From contig HG738139.1 of the NCBI GenBank assembly GCA_000499405.2, positions 13,558,467 to 13,622,466 of the forward strand: a DNA stretch of 64,000 nt. Direction: 5' to 3'. The notes under the pieces are model-generated. The model worked only from the letters and a program-made list of their open reading frames with translations. It did no database searches and was not told where the DNA came from. This document shows positions 37,401 through 49,699 of the stretch, in pieces; within the stretch, counting starts at the first letter, position 1, and each line of letters begins with the position of its first letter. The position numbers and the translations under genes were made by a program. This stretch comes from Onchocerca volvulus (taxonomy: Eukaryota; Nematoda; Chromadorea; Rhabditida; Onchocercidae).

Positions 37401-39501
37401 TATTATTGACAAAGAAAGGAATAATCCAGTGATTAATTTGTCTGGATCTTCGGATTCTTGTTACACTCTTCATCAATCAATGAAATATTTCTGTCAACAA
37501 GACACAAAAAACCTCTTCACATTTATTGCTGCCTAATCACAATAGCAAGAATCGCTCTCCAATCCAACCAAACTACAGATCAAATTACAAAGTATCAGTT
37601 TTTTTTTCCAACACTAGAAACATGAGCTTTCTCTTTTCTTTTTCCACTTAATCAAGCTGAGCAACGCGTGTATAAAAACATGCGCATATTCGAATGCAGA
37701 ATTGTGTCAAAATTTCAAAGCAATAGGTAAGGACTTTTCGATATCTAAGATTTTGATTAATATAGATAAGGCGCGTATTTAAGAGCTTCCGAAGATTTAA
37801 GATTTTGAACAAACTAACATTTATGTTTTTGTTCATATAGATTAGCTGGAGCCGGACGCGCAAAGCGTGGTCGGCTCTATAGACTAGCTGGATCGGCCAC
37901 GCAGAGCATGGCTGGGTCCAGCTAGTGAATAATAAATTAGAATTAAGATGTTACAGCTGGATTGAACATTACGAAAGAGAACTGAGAAATTTCGAAGAAT
38001 TTGGTGATGAAGGTGAGGTATGGTTCGGACGTGTTGCTGAAAATCGTTTGGTGAAATATGTTAGCGGAAGTGAACAATTATCGAAATCATCCAAATTAAT
38101 TGATTTTGGTTGTGGTAATGGTTCATTACTGAGAACGCTGGTATGTGTATCGTTGTTGCAGTCACAGTTGCATTTAGGGTACTTGGTAATATTGGATTTC
38201 AGAGAAATGAAGTAGGTCTCTGCGAGGAATTCGATAGAAATAAACGAAATTGAAGAATATATTACCAAAACTTTTTTTTGTCTTCAATGTCAATATTTTG
38301 ACTTTAAATTTTTCATACTTAACCATATTTTTTCAAGAAATTTTGCATTGCTGGATAAGTGTCATGACTATGGATTGAACTAAATAATGTAAGATGATAT
38401 AAGATGCAAATGTATCTACATCTTGTCATTTGCATCTTATATTTCTCTCACTCCAGATCTCGTGCCATCGTTTTTTTTTTTTTCTTTTAAAATTTATTCT
38501 CCTTTCCTATTTCTATATATTCATAATTAAAGTTTGCACTTCATAATGATAAAAAGATGGTTGTAATAATGATGCGGGTTGTATTATAGTTCTTTTAAAC
38601 ATATTGCTCACTTTATAACTATTAGTTCTATAATCTCCAAAATTAAAATTTTAATATAGAGATGGACTTTACGTAATTATCTTTAATTTCCTTCACTTCA
38701 GCGACAGAAAGGATATTCTCATTTATGTGGTGTTGATTATTCCGAAGAAGCAATATCGTTAGCCAAGAAACTTGCAGAAAGGGAATGCCCAAAAAACAAT
38801 ATCCACCAAATTGATTTTCAAGTAATTCTTAGTCTTTATCCATAATATAATCAATAAAAAATTTTTAGTTCTGGAAATCATATGGATAATTAGTTTCTAG
38901 GTAGTCGATCTAATAAATGAAAACATTAATCTGGGAAAATTCGACGCTGTCTTTGATAAGGGCACATGGGATGCGCTATCACTATCAGTCGATCGTGAAT
39001 GTCGTTTAAGAAAGTACAGAACGAATGTTTGCAGAACTCTAAGACCTTCTGGACTTTTCATCATTTGTTCATGTAACTACTCGAGGTATTGCGCTATTGT
39101 TTCATTTTTGCATTTATGATAAGTTAAGTGAATGATGGTTCGTAACTGTTATGAACTTTCTTAGTAAATCTTTGTACAACCTTATCTAGATGTATCAGTT
39201 TAGCCGAAATAATAATAAAAACAGAACGTCTCTATGATAGAGCTTTCCATAAAGAAAAATTCGGGATCCCTTATGACTAAGCCTAACAGTTCAGAATCGT
39301 TATCAACTTATATGGCTTCATTCTTTTAGATAATGAAACATTTTCTCATTAAAAAATAATTTACATTACAGAAATGAACTGGAAAGCTATTTTGGCGATG
39401 AAGAATTGGGATTTCTCGAAGAAATCCCATCTAAAAATATTATTGAATTCGGTGGTCGAAATGGTTCAACGACAACATGCGTGATATTTCGGAAACTGTA
39501 G
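34431..39501 (+). CDS. EEF1AKMT2: EEF1AKMT2 (METTL10) eEF1A lysine methyltransferase
   Basis: Enzymes of this family use S-adenosylmethionine to methylate a lysine of elongation factor eEF1A. Five exons: 34431-34501, 37957-38140, 38702-38821, 38901-39085 and 39372-39501. The phases match, giving 229 residues (human 291 with a longer N-terminus). Exon 1 ends in the first two bases of a Tyr codon completed by exon 2: '...LADKEY/WIEHYERELRNF', the typical family entry. Then follow 'GEVWFGRVAENRLVKY', SAM motif I 'LIDFGCGNGSLL', the acidic strand 'CGVDYSEEAISLAKK', 'FDAVFDKGTWDALSLS' (the conserved D-K-G-T block), 'TLRPSGLFIICSCNY' and the C-terminal 'ELGFLEEIPSKNI...FGGRNGST'. Intron 1 is 3.46 kb, of which 3.15 kb is the Helitron; other introns are 80-560 bp. 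Confidence 0.93.
35780..37130 (+). pseudogene. Helitron Pif1-like helicase remnant, multiply broken
   Basis: Translating the plus strand in shifting frames recovers helicase pieces in the right order: a Walker A loop 'FLDAPGGTGKTCLIRLILAS' near 35830, 'AHKKSVWALDQLLQKISDHL' near 36147, 'DWLSERAIPAAKNKDADELN' near 36550, 'TYKSVDTVWK' near 36645, and 'MPFQFKRLQFPIRLG' near 36925. The last is followed by fragments of the 'NKAQGQS' motif region and 'LYIYTNSGTTKNI' near 37060. Stops and frameshifts occur between nearly all pieces and the start is missing, so it cannot make an active helicase. The pattern belongs to the helicase half of eukaryotic Helitron RepHel proteins. The translation is given only as short motifs. 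Confidence 0.85.
35961..36030. repeat. 28-bp inverted repeat inside the helicase remnant
   Basis: The arms 35961-35988 and 36003-36030 are complementary at 27 of 28 positions around a 14-nt spacer. In an intact helicase this span should code for a continuous stretch after the Walker A region, so the second arm looks like an inverted copy produced after the element decayed. Confidence 0.8.
37643..37925. mobile_element. Inverted 5' end and two 3' hairpins at the Helitron right side
   Basis: On the minus strand from 37848 the sequence starts TCTATATGAACAAAAACAT and then follows the 28015 copy block by block (AATCTTAAATCTTCGG, TTATCTATATTAATC, TGCATTCGAATATGCGCATG). Immediately to its right are two CG-rich hairpins, 37851-37885 (GCCGGACGCGCAAAGCGTGG) and 37889-37925 (ending CTAG). 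This arrangement fits a second copy inserted in reverse beside the original 3' end, or an element with inverted subterminal repeats. Confidence 0.6.
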
Positions 39502-40533
39502 TTTTAGGAAGAAAATATCAGTGTATTGTGTAATTTCCTTTCGTGGCACTTATTATTTGAACTATACTTCAGGGATAAAGAAATAAATTAGATGAAAAGA
39601 TCAAAACCATTTAGTGGAATCTCTTGCTCGGAGAATTTTTGCTCTGATGATAAAAATGGACTTCTTACTTTCTGCATTCATCATATTACGAACACGGAAA
39701 ACTAAATATAAATCTGATATCGCCAGGAAGTGATATGCTCAGCTTATCAAAGTGCAACATTTATTCGAATAAACAAAAAATGCAAAAAAAAAAAAAGAAA
39801 GAAAAATTTCCGATAAAAGCTGAAATGGAAAACCCTACTAGACAAAAGATAGAATACCAGAAAGTTCCATAAAGCATTCAGTAAAAGTCAGGGATTAAAA
39901 ATCATTTAAAACTTTTATTAAAAAGGATTAAAATTGTTTAAAACTTTTTTTGAAATCCTTATGAAAGCGAAGAGAAAAATTCGAATTTGATGGGAATTTT
40001 CGAATAAATTTCTGGAAAAAAGAGTATTACTTATGTATGGAGAGTATTAACCATTCTTTGATGAAGTACATCAGTAATATATCATGTTTGGTTTATAAGT
40101 TCGATTAACCTTCTAATCGAAGAATTTTTTTTTTTGTACTTAAAGAAGCAAGTAGGATGTTTAGTGAATAGCCACTTCATAAATAAATTTGAGAAACAAA
40201 CTCGTATAAATTAATTATTCATTATCTACGTAACGGGAATGGATGTTGGTTTTGAACAAAGTAGGTTAGATAACACCAAGAAGTGCCGAAACAGGTCGAT
40301 GTGTTAATGTCTTAGTAATATCAAAAATAATGCACTGGTTGGTCTTGCTGAGAAAGTAAATTGAATAAATGTAAACATATAGTTAACACAAAGTCTTTAA
40401 TAACAAAATGAGAAAATGCAAAGTCAATTAATAACCAATCTAATTTAAACTGAAATATGGAATAAATTAAATATAAAACACGAATCATGTAATTGACAAC
40501 GCTGCGAGATGCAGGGGCATTGTAGTTCGATAA
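39502..40533. other. Intergenic region between convergent EEF1AKMT2 and extended synaptotagmin
   Basis: About 1 kb separating two 3' ends. It contains AATAAA-like words near 39590 and 40150-40230 and several A-rich runs. No exon or RNA was identified. Confidence 0.5.
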
Positions 40534-43500
40534 TCAGTTGTATTTAAGATCGTACCAAAAACTTGTAAATTCTTCCGTTACTTCCACACTGTCTAACTTT
40601 ACTTGTACCTGAAAACAAAAAAAAAAAAAAAAAAAGAATGCGGAGAAAATAATTTAAGAAGTTATTTTTTAGACGAAGAAATTAGATCTATTTTTTGAAG
40701 AGAATCAGTACGGCAGAGAAAATATTTCAGTAGAAGCGAATTTTTGAAAATTTGTTAGTTAAACGAACTATTCCAAGGACAGGAGCTTTACTAAAAGGTC
40801 CATAATTGGTAGCATCTTTTATAGTGAAGATCAGCATATGATTCTTGATATCGCTAAAGTGTAAATCAAATTCGAACCTGAAAATTTAATGTCAAAAAAC
40901 AGAGGATATAAAGGAAGATAATAACACAAGACTTAGTCGGTCGAGATCAGATTCTGTTATGTATAATGGAAAAAAAGTTCCTCAATATTTCGAGACACAT
41001 AGTGAACAAAATGAGGTTTAGCATCTTAAACTAAAATATTTTTATCGAAAGAAACTAACTCTATGCAGCATGACCGCTGCTGAGAAGTAAGAAAAACCAT
41101 CCTTAGTAAGAAAAGTGGATTCAAAAAAAAGAATATTTGTCTAATCTACTTCAGATTTCTGAAAGAGATTTAAAAAAACACATCAATAATAGAAACTAAC
41201 TGATTATCAAAAATCGGATCAAGAGAATTTCTAACAATCGGTGTTTTCCGTTTCTCACCATCACGCATATTGTCCAAAGGTGTCAGACGTACGGTTAAAT
41301 ATGGATCCGCAGAACCTTGACTATCAATTGGATACAATTTTCTGAAACATTATACACCAATTACATGTGTTAGATCAAAGTTAAAAAAGATTACGACCCC
41401 AATCAGGATGCGTTTGATAATGTTCAAGCACGACGATACAGACATATTTTTCTCATCTGATCGAAACTTACCAGACTTAAGTTGTATCAAACCTAGCACA
41501 TAATCAGTAACAATATAACAATAAACCCTGATAACTGGAAACGGACTCATAATGTATTGGCTTGTAATAAATGCACACTTAATAGTATCAAAATTGACAC
41601 GACAGACTTTAAAGATGATCTTTCAGCCATAAGATTTGTTTAAATTATTTGACTTGAAAATTTACAGGATAAAATTAGCTTAAAATTATTTGAAATCAAA
41701 TAACACATACGTTACACGTATAATTCGAACAATCATTTTGTTTAATTCTTTTAGATGTTGAAGACCAAACTGCAAGCGACCACTTTGACCAGTGCTAAAA
41801 AAAATATGTGGAAATTAGAGAATACAAAATTATATTCTCTCTTACAACTGATCTAGGTCTCGATTTATCTTTTCCAAAAAGTAATGCTTATCATTTTGTT
41901 GAGGAAATCAATCACAGTCAATCTCAGATAATCTCTATTTCTTAACACTGATAAATTATGCTCAAAAAACATACGGTCTTGCTCTGTTTTGTGTATGCTT
42001 TGTTGAGAACAATTTTTCACCAAAAGTACGACGACGTCTATATGCACTTGTGCCTGATTCATTGCTATTTGTTCGCATTATCATTGGTTGCATTATCATT
42101 GGCTGCATTATCATCGGTTTGTTGTTCGATAATTTCGAGTCCAATACAAATGCATTTTCGCCAGCATCTGTCCCATTCGGTTTTTGAACACTCATCTCAT
42201 ATTCTATCGAATTTTGACTTTGCTTATTTTCAGGTGTTATTAATTTTTCAGCTCTCTCAATGAATATTTCTAAAAAAAAGATAATCTGAAACATATTATC
42301 GTATTTGTTGGATGGATAATTGCTAAATTTAGCAGCACGAATTACTGCGACAGGTGATGAAGTCGTTGATTACAAGGGAAAGAACTAAATCCCAGTTATA
42401 ATGCCGATTATTCAATCAATCTATAAAAACATACTATAATATTCACTATTTAATGATCATTCCATCGAATTTTCTGAACTTCGCTGGTGAATACAAAAAA
42501 TAAAAATTGTAGTCTTATCATAAAGAAAGCAAAGAGAAATTTAACATCTCAAACTATAGCTTTTTTTTTTTTTTTTTTTAATCGAAAGAGAATACGAAAA
42601 AATCGAATGGAACGAAAATAATAAGACTTCAAGATCTATCCGAATACAATAAATTTTCTTACTGACAAAAACCAGTAACTACAAAAAAATCATCCCCACC
42701 AAATATGGAAATAAATTCACTAAAAAAGATGAAAAATATATGGTAAATAGAAAGCCTATTTTTGATAATTTAAATAAAATCTTACCATTACCATAAATCG
42801 CCTTTCTACTATCATTTGAAACAGAATTCTTTTTTTGTTGGTCAGTAACCAAAGCCTATAAAAACAATGAACTGAAAGTTATAACCCAAATATAACGGAA
42901 TAACTTTGATCAGAACGATACATTAAAAAAATTTTTTTTAATACTGAATGAGCAAAGTCTTGAAACTTGAGAACTAAAAATTTCCATTAAACAATATGAT
43001 GGTATGCAATTACAGTTTTAACGATATTTTGAGTGATATCCGGAGTGTTTCTTTTCCAAACGCCAGACTGCTTTAATAGAATCAAGCATTGGAGATTTCA
43101 ATTTTCTTGAGAAAGAATGATATTTGACATTTCGGAAATGATATTTGACACTTTGCTATAGAGTAACATTTCTCCAAAAAAAATAAAATTTATAAAAACT
43201 AAATCTTGTGTCTGATACAACACAGCCATATCCATATCGAAACATTTATCACTCTAAATAATTAACCCTGATACGTGCTGTGATGACCATTGAACTCTGA
43301 TGAATTCCTTGTGTTAATGGTAAAGTTTGTTCAAAGAATTCCATATTTGGTTCCCGTAAAATCGTCTTCAATGGCAAAATCAATTCACCAATGCAGCGTT
43401 TTGTTGTATTATCGATAGCCTCAAATATGTTGATAAAGTGATCTAATATAAATCTTTTTACATAAATATTATTAAAAATCTTTCATCATGTGAATCAGAA

Positions 43501-46500
43501 TTTAGCTTCAACTGCTCTCCATGTGTGGAAAACAGACATTGTGTGCTATTCACTCTATTTTCTTGATCTATTCAAGTATTCATTACGGGAACTTTAGAGT
43601 ACTTCCTAACAACATTTCGCCCTCAAAAATATGTGCGAAAATAGAAATAAGTGTCAACGACAAAATCAATTCATTTAGATTTTTAAGAATGCCAAATATT
43701 ATTAAATGGAATTATTAATTAACGAGTATAAGTTATGCCATACCTCGAATTTCAATTCTTGTCCCTCTGGATGACGAACGAAAAATAGAATTTTGCTTTG
43801 GAATAATGGATTAACAGTTCTTATTTTTGTCGGCGTTTTTTGAAAATCTTTGCCAAGACTTACCATAATATATGGTGACGGTTCTAATTTTGCTTTAGGA
43901 TACTAAAAAAATTAAAAATGGGACGCATAACTACAAAACTGGAAATGTTAAAGTTCGAAAGGCAAACAGTGCAAGTAGATTGTAATAAAAAGAACAAACT
44001 TTTTTTTTTTTTACTTTCAGTTTCTAACCAGTATTCTCTATGCAACAAAATAATCATGAATACATGATTTTTGCTTAATTGCTTCTCAGTATTATCCTGT
44101 ATCATCTCACGAGAATAACTCACCAGTCAAACTATTTCATTTCACTCACCAGAATTATTTATGTTGAAAGAAATTTGGGTCGTTTGATTCTTCAGAATCT
44201 TAACGACATAAATATCTCACATTAAAGAATGAGACAGCTAAAACAGCCTACACTATATATAATATATGCAAACTAGGCATCATTTGTCTGGCCACTTCAC
44301 AATTTTTTAATATGTAACTGACCCTAACGGATCAGAACCAATAGTATTTTTTCTCTACCCTATAAAAATTATAAACTTACCGGTAAGTCGGATACACTAT
44401 CAATAAAGATCATAAGCAGTGCCGAATGTATTGGTTTATTAGTTTTGAACCAAGAGGCTCCAAATTCTTGATAAGTAAGATCTTGAGGTGAAGATGACAA
44501 GTTCATCCAGGTAGCCTAGAAATTACAAGAAAATCAAATTTAGACCAAAACAGTAGCTCATTATAACTGCTCCAATTTGTACCCCAGACAAATGCATATT
44601 CAATTTCAGCATCATTCATGCATATTTATTTATGCTAACTAAAATCGAATAAGTGCATCCTAAATTATAAAATAAGCGATGAGGAAAAAAACTCCCACTA
44701 TAATTAGGACAATGGCGTATTGGAGGGATAATAGGGAATTCAAAAAAAAAAAATTTAAGAAATTTCTAATCTACTCAGTTATATAGTACCACTTTTCTAA
44801 CATGAAATCCACCCTTCATTCTGCTATGAATGTGAAAAGGAATTTTCTAATATTTGGAAAAGAAAAGAAAAAAAAAAACCTAAAAGAAATGCAAAATTAG
44901 ACTCAGTCATCGAAAATACATTAATGTTCATCAAAACAACTGTGTATTCAGTAAAAGGTTAATAGTCAAACTAAAAATTTATGTATTTTGAAATAAATAA
45001 TACCTGAATGTGTATATCGCCGTGTTTACATGCATCTAACGGAAACCATTTATCAAGATTCCTTTTTGCCTTGACATTATCTAGGTCGATCGTCAATCTT
45101 CCTAATTCCTCATCACTACTCGTTTTATCATAATCAAATAATTCTATACGTAATTTTTGTCCATCTGCTTGATCAACAACAAATTCAAAATATTCATTCC
45201 AAACTGGATTCAGATCATTATCAATCGTTTTGGTTCTGTAGAACTGGGAACCAACTGAAAATGCACAAGAGATTGCATGGAACAGATTCAACGAATCTGA
45301 TAAATGTATCGAGTCGAAAATAAGTGATGACTGAATCGGTCAGATAGATTAATAATTATAAAAAGATACGCAGTATTTTTTTGCAGCCAAGGCTTCCGAA
45401 AAATGTAGACTTGTAGAGGTAACATGGAATTGAGTACAGTACATATCCGAATATCAAGAAAGCAAAGTAGCTGCATATTGCCAAGTTATAAAAATTATAA
45501 AAATAAAGATTTGTTAATAAATAAAAAATGATACCCTGTATCTCGCAATATGGATCACTTGCCATATTCTTTGTGAATTTTATATCTCTATTTTCCAAAT
45601 TTCTAGCTTCAATAATCTTCAAACGAAGTACACCATCTGGCTCTGGTAAATGCAACCTAGTAATATCGATATTTGGAGCCAACGGGACAACAATTTCATT
45701 TGGAAGTACACATAACGCCGAAACCTAAAAAATTTCTTGTATCCTTGAAAATATCATTAGTCTTATAAATGGAAGAAAAACTATAATATAATGAATAAAA
45801 CAGTAAAAATTATCGGAACTTTTATGGCAGAAACAAAAGAAATATTGAAATCATTCACCTGAGAATCAATTACTGCACGAATTGCATTTAACAAACCAGG
45901 CAATTCTACGAATTCACCCATGCCAGTCAGATTAAAATCGATTTTCTGAAATCTGAAAGAATCAAAATGCAATTTAAAAAATGAGAATCTTTACAAGAGA
46001 AATTGATAAACAGGGTAAATGGAAACAAGATATCATTATATTACCTTTCAGTTGATTTTGCAAAAAACATCTGATTTGTTTTAACATCGTACTTACCGGT
46101 TTTTCCAAAAAGAATCCAGAAACGCTACCAACCATTGGCGGATATGGTAATAACGGCTTTAAGACAGCTCTTAATTTTCCAGAAAACTGAAACACAGTTT
46201 AATTAAATCGGAATCATATGAGGTTTAACTGCAGATTCATATTATGTTTTCAATGGAATTTTTCAAACTGCATAATTTTTTTTTACCAAGTAGTCTAAAT
46301 TACAGTGATATGCTAATAAATATTTTTTAATAAATTCTAATCTCTAGAAAGGATATAAAATATTGCACCTGCAGCTGATTTAAACCGCCAGTGAAACCTG
46401 CAACGCTAACACTGAAGTCTGCATCTCCAGCATAAGCGACATCCATGTCAACTATAATGCGATCTCGACCAACATTATGCGTGTAAACCTAAGCAGAAAG

Positions 46501-48228
46501 AAAAATGGAAAGTAATCAATAACAAATTTTACAACATTTGTCATATAAGTGTATACAAGTTAATATAATTAGCTAACAATTTTAGATTCAACAAACAGAC
46601 TCTGAATAATCTTTCCCAAAAATCTTTCAGAATTTTTATTAACTGGAAAATCAATTTTGCAATGGGAAAGAAATTTTTGCAAAAAATCATAAAAAGTTTT
46701 ACAATAATTACTTTGATACCGCCGACACGACAAGGAATATCACCCATATCCATTTTTGTAAATTTGAATGACTTGAAAATAGCTGGAAGTTGCGATTTGA
46801 CCTGAGGTTCGATGTATTCATGCATAAAATGCTTGGAATATTCAGTGATGTATGGCCAAAGTTGCAATATGACCTAAAGAAATGCAAATATAAATCAAAA
46901 CTTTTTTACAGTAAATCTTGACGATTTGAAATTAATAACAATTCAAGTCTTTTGCATCATAGTAAAAGCTTTCATGTTAAAAAGAATCACAGGATATTAT
47001 TATTGAAAAAGATTTTTTGGCTATACTATATGAATTAATAGAGAGCAATAGTATTTATGCAATAAACAACACTACATTTCTTAACTGAAAACAAACTTTA
47101 TTAAGCCATTCGACCCGTTCGGTGTCTGGAAATTGAACCCAAGCTGGAAGATCCTGCAGCTGTGCTAATATAACCTGCAATTGATCAAAAAAATGTTTCA
47201 TAATTCCAAAACAGTGTAAAATCTTTGCCTAGTACGGAAATTCATCCATTTTCTAAAAAAAAAAAAAGGAAAGAAAACTTATATCCAATAAACAAACATT
47301 TTAACAACTATGACTAACTTCTCGTTCTTTCAAAGCGGTTTGTCTCAAACTTAAAAGTCGTTTCTCACGTTGTCGCCACATATGCGATTTTAATCCATTA
47401 AAAGCGATAAGAATTAAAATCCATCCAAATGAAAATTGATAATATCCAAGCAAATAGCAGGACTGCAACGCAAATTCAGAATCAGAAAACACAGAAAAAT
47501 TAATTCAAATGTTTAATTAATTAAATACTTGAGAAATGCTAAATTTCAGCTGAACTGAAAAACTGCACGCAATATCACTGGTAAATGAGAAAGAATTATG
47601 AAGCCAATGATGATGATTTAAGCTTAGCTAGTCAGCCAATCTAATTAAAAGTTTGAATAATCTAATATCGGAGATCTTATTGAAAGGCAGGAACTCAAAT
47701 GTATCGTCATGTGGTTGTATTGTGCTAAATGTCATTCAATTTTTGCAACAATAATCTGAAGAGTCAAAAATGTAAAAATTATCAATTCTAAAATAAATTA
47801 TATAATTAAATGTAATCGAAATCAAATTTAAAATTAAAACTATAATTCATCTTTCAACTTCGCAATGAAAAATGATTGTAATACTGATATGTCCAGGTAA
47901 TCATTTCTAGCTTCTTTCCATATTTAGTAATTCACATTTTCTCACTTATTTCAACAAAAAACTTTATTTTGATAAATAATTTAACCTAACTGAATCATTT
48001 TCATCAAAATGTGAAGCTCTGACAGTAACAATTCAGGTAAAAAATCATTGTCAATTTAATAAATAACAGTGAATGATCAAAAATTATGTATTCTAATTAA
48101 GTAGCATATGTATTAAATTATATCCTAATTATACAGCTAAGATAGATTTAAAAAATGAATGATCAAAAATATACCCCTGAAATGATAAAACTTCCGATTA
48201 CTGGTATCACATAATTTTGCCATGTCAT
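40534..48228 (-). CDS. esyt-2: Extended synaptotagmin (SMP plus three C2 domains)
   Basis: Extended synaptotagmins are ER-anchored proteins that tether ER to plasma membrane and transfer lipids. Eighteen phase-matched exons give 798 residues: 48175-48228, 47319-47462, 47097-47174, 46712-46873, 46369-46488, 46097-46186, 45859-45945, 45535-45724, 45004-45254, 44381-44515, 43744-43902, 43267-43419, 42786-42855, 41975-42269, 41711-41794, 41201-41341, 40769-40877 and 40534-40608. An N-terminal hydrophobic hairpin (residues 5-40) is followed by 'LPAWVQFPDTERVEWLNK', the entry to the SMP domain (about 70-245). C2A (about 260-390) has 'SDPYCEI' and 'DNDLNPVWNEYFEF'. C2B (about 395-540) is preceded by 'ATWMNLSS'. 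C2C (about 660-795) has 'GRLQFGLQHLKELNKMIVRI' and 'GSADPYLTVRL'. Acceptor 12 (TTTGAG) is weak. The linker carries a PMIMQ triplet. The first exon is short and its ATG is inferred. Confidence 0.93.
42074..42118 (-). repeat. 15-bp tandem repeat encoding PMIMQ x3 in the synaptotagmin linker
   Basis: Three adjacent 15-bp units (plus strand CATTATCATTGGTTG and near copies) encode the pentapeptide Pro-Met-Ile-Met-Gln, the third ending in Arg. It lies in the Ser/Asn-rich linker between C2B and C2C and keeps frame. Confidence 0.9.
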
Positions 48229-49699
48229 TTCCACTCTTTCGCATCAATTTTTGAATTCGATAACAGCAATCTACGAATCAATTCTGATAAAATAATCTGA
48301 AATGAAAGCAAAAAATCGTTAAAATGTTTTAATTTACGTATTTTACATTTGAAAAAAAAAAATGCTGACCAAATATAGCAGAAATATATGCAAATAAATT
48401 TCAAAAAAAATATATATATACATACATACATACATGACTCAATCAATTTTTATTCCAGTCAAATCAATAAATCAATCAATTTTTATTCCAATTAAATCAA
48501 CTATTTAATATTCTTTCCTTAATATATTCAACTGATTGAAGCATTCGAATAATAATCACAAATACTTTAATTGACTAATTTTCAAAGAATCAAATCTTGC
48601 TATTCCAAATTCAAATCTCGAATTAAATCAATAAGTCCGAAGAATCCTGAAGAATTCGCGAAATTTTCGAAAAATGCCGAGAATTTGAGATTTCAAAAAT
48701 TCTCAAAAGTACGTATCTACTAAATTTATTGCTGAATTATTTCTATGATATCGTATGTTGGCTACTTATTTCAAAATTTATTTTCAATTAAAATTCTTGA
48801 GCATTATAAAATAATTCAGAATATCTAAGAAAGAATGCGGGAAATAGGAATAGAAAAAGAAGAAAATTTATAAAACAAAGTGAAAAATTGTGTACACAAA
48901 TTAGTAAAATAATCGATTGGAAATAATTCTAGTTCTCAACGATCACTTTCCTACTCGTCACTAACACCGACTAACAAACACTTCTGTTCTACACTTCAAA
49001 AATGCCACTTTACATTTGTTGATTTAAAAGACAGGTGATTCAAACGTTTCGTCTAAAAACTGCAAATTTTAACGAATGAATAAATGAAGCACTCTTCTTT
49101 TTCCAACAAAATAGACGAAAATAGATTTTAAAAAAATTCAAATTTTTCCTCATTAACTTTGCTAAATTAGCATAAGAGATGTGCTAGCATAAGAGCTATT
49201 CACTATTTCTATAGATTATTTTTTCGTAGAACGATTAATATGCTTGAATGGTTTTTTGGACTTTTAAAAAAGTGAAAATGTAACACGAAACAATTAAAAA
49301 TTCTTTATTCGTATTTGAAAAATCTCAAGAGAATTTGGAACTATCTCATAAATAATTAATTAATTTTTGCTAATTCATCTGAAAATAAAGCATCGAGAAG
49401 TATAAAAAATTTTTAATTCCATGAAAAATTTTTTCCTCAAAAAAACTCAGAAAGCTATTTTGAAAAATATCTAAAGTGGATAGTAATGAAAAATATCATT
49501 ATAATAGACAGCATTAAAAAAAAATAGTTCGAAATTTATAAACAGAAACGAATACTTCTAGATTCCCATATAACCAATTGCATAATAGAGTGATAAATCA
49601 AAATAATTTTCAAAAATTTTCTTCAGATTTATAGATTCAAATTATTGACAAAACAGTACTATCAACAACAAACATTATTAAAGCATAAAAAAAGAAATT
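48229..49699. other. Intergenic region between synaptotagmin and BCAS2
   Basis: About 1.5 kb, very AT-rich. It contains the 5' flank of the synaptotagmin gene, with a TTTCAG acceptor near 48301. An imperfect direct repeat (CAATCAATTTTTATTCCA at about 48439 and 48475) lies here. No gene is seen. Confidence 0.5.

Larger units (their letters stand above)
34777..37925 (+). mobile_element. Decayed 3.15-kb Helitron in EEF1AKMT2 intron 1
   Basis: Helitrons start with TC, end with CTRR after a hairpin, and insert between A and T without a target duplication. Here the left end reads A|TCTATATAAAGAAAAATG (34777). The right end is a hairpin at about 37889-37925 (AGCTGGATCGGCCACGC and its complement) closing with CTAG followed by T. 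Between them lies a broken Pif1-type helicase (about 35780-37130). No Rep/HUH endonuclease portion is visible, so the copy is internally deleted as well as mutated. Near the right end it carries an inverted copy of the 5' terminal region (37643-37848) and a second hairpin (37851-37885). It ends 31 bp before exon 2 of the host gene. Confidence 0.8.
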
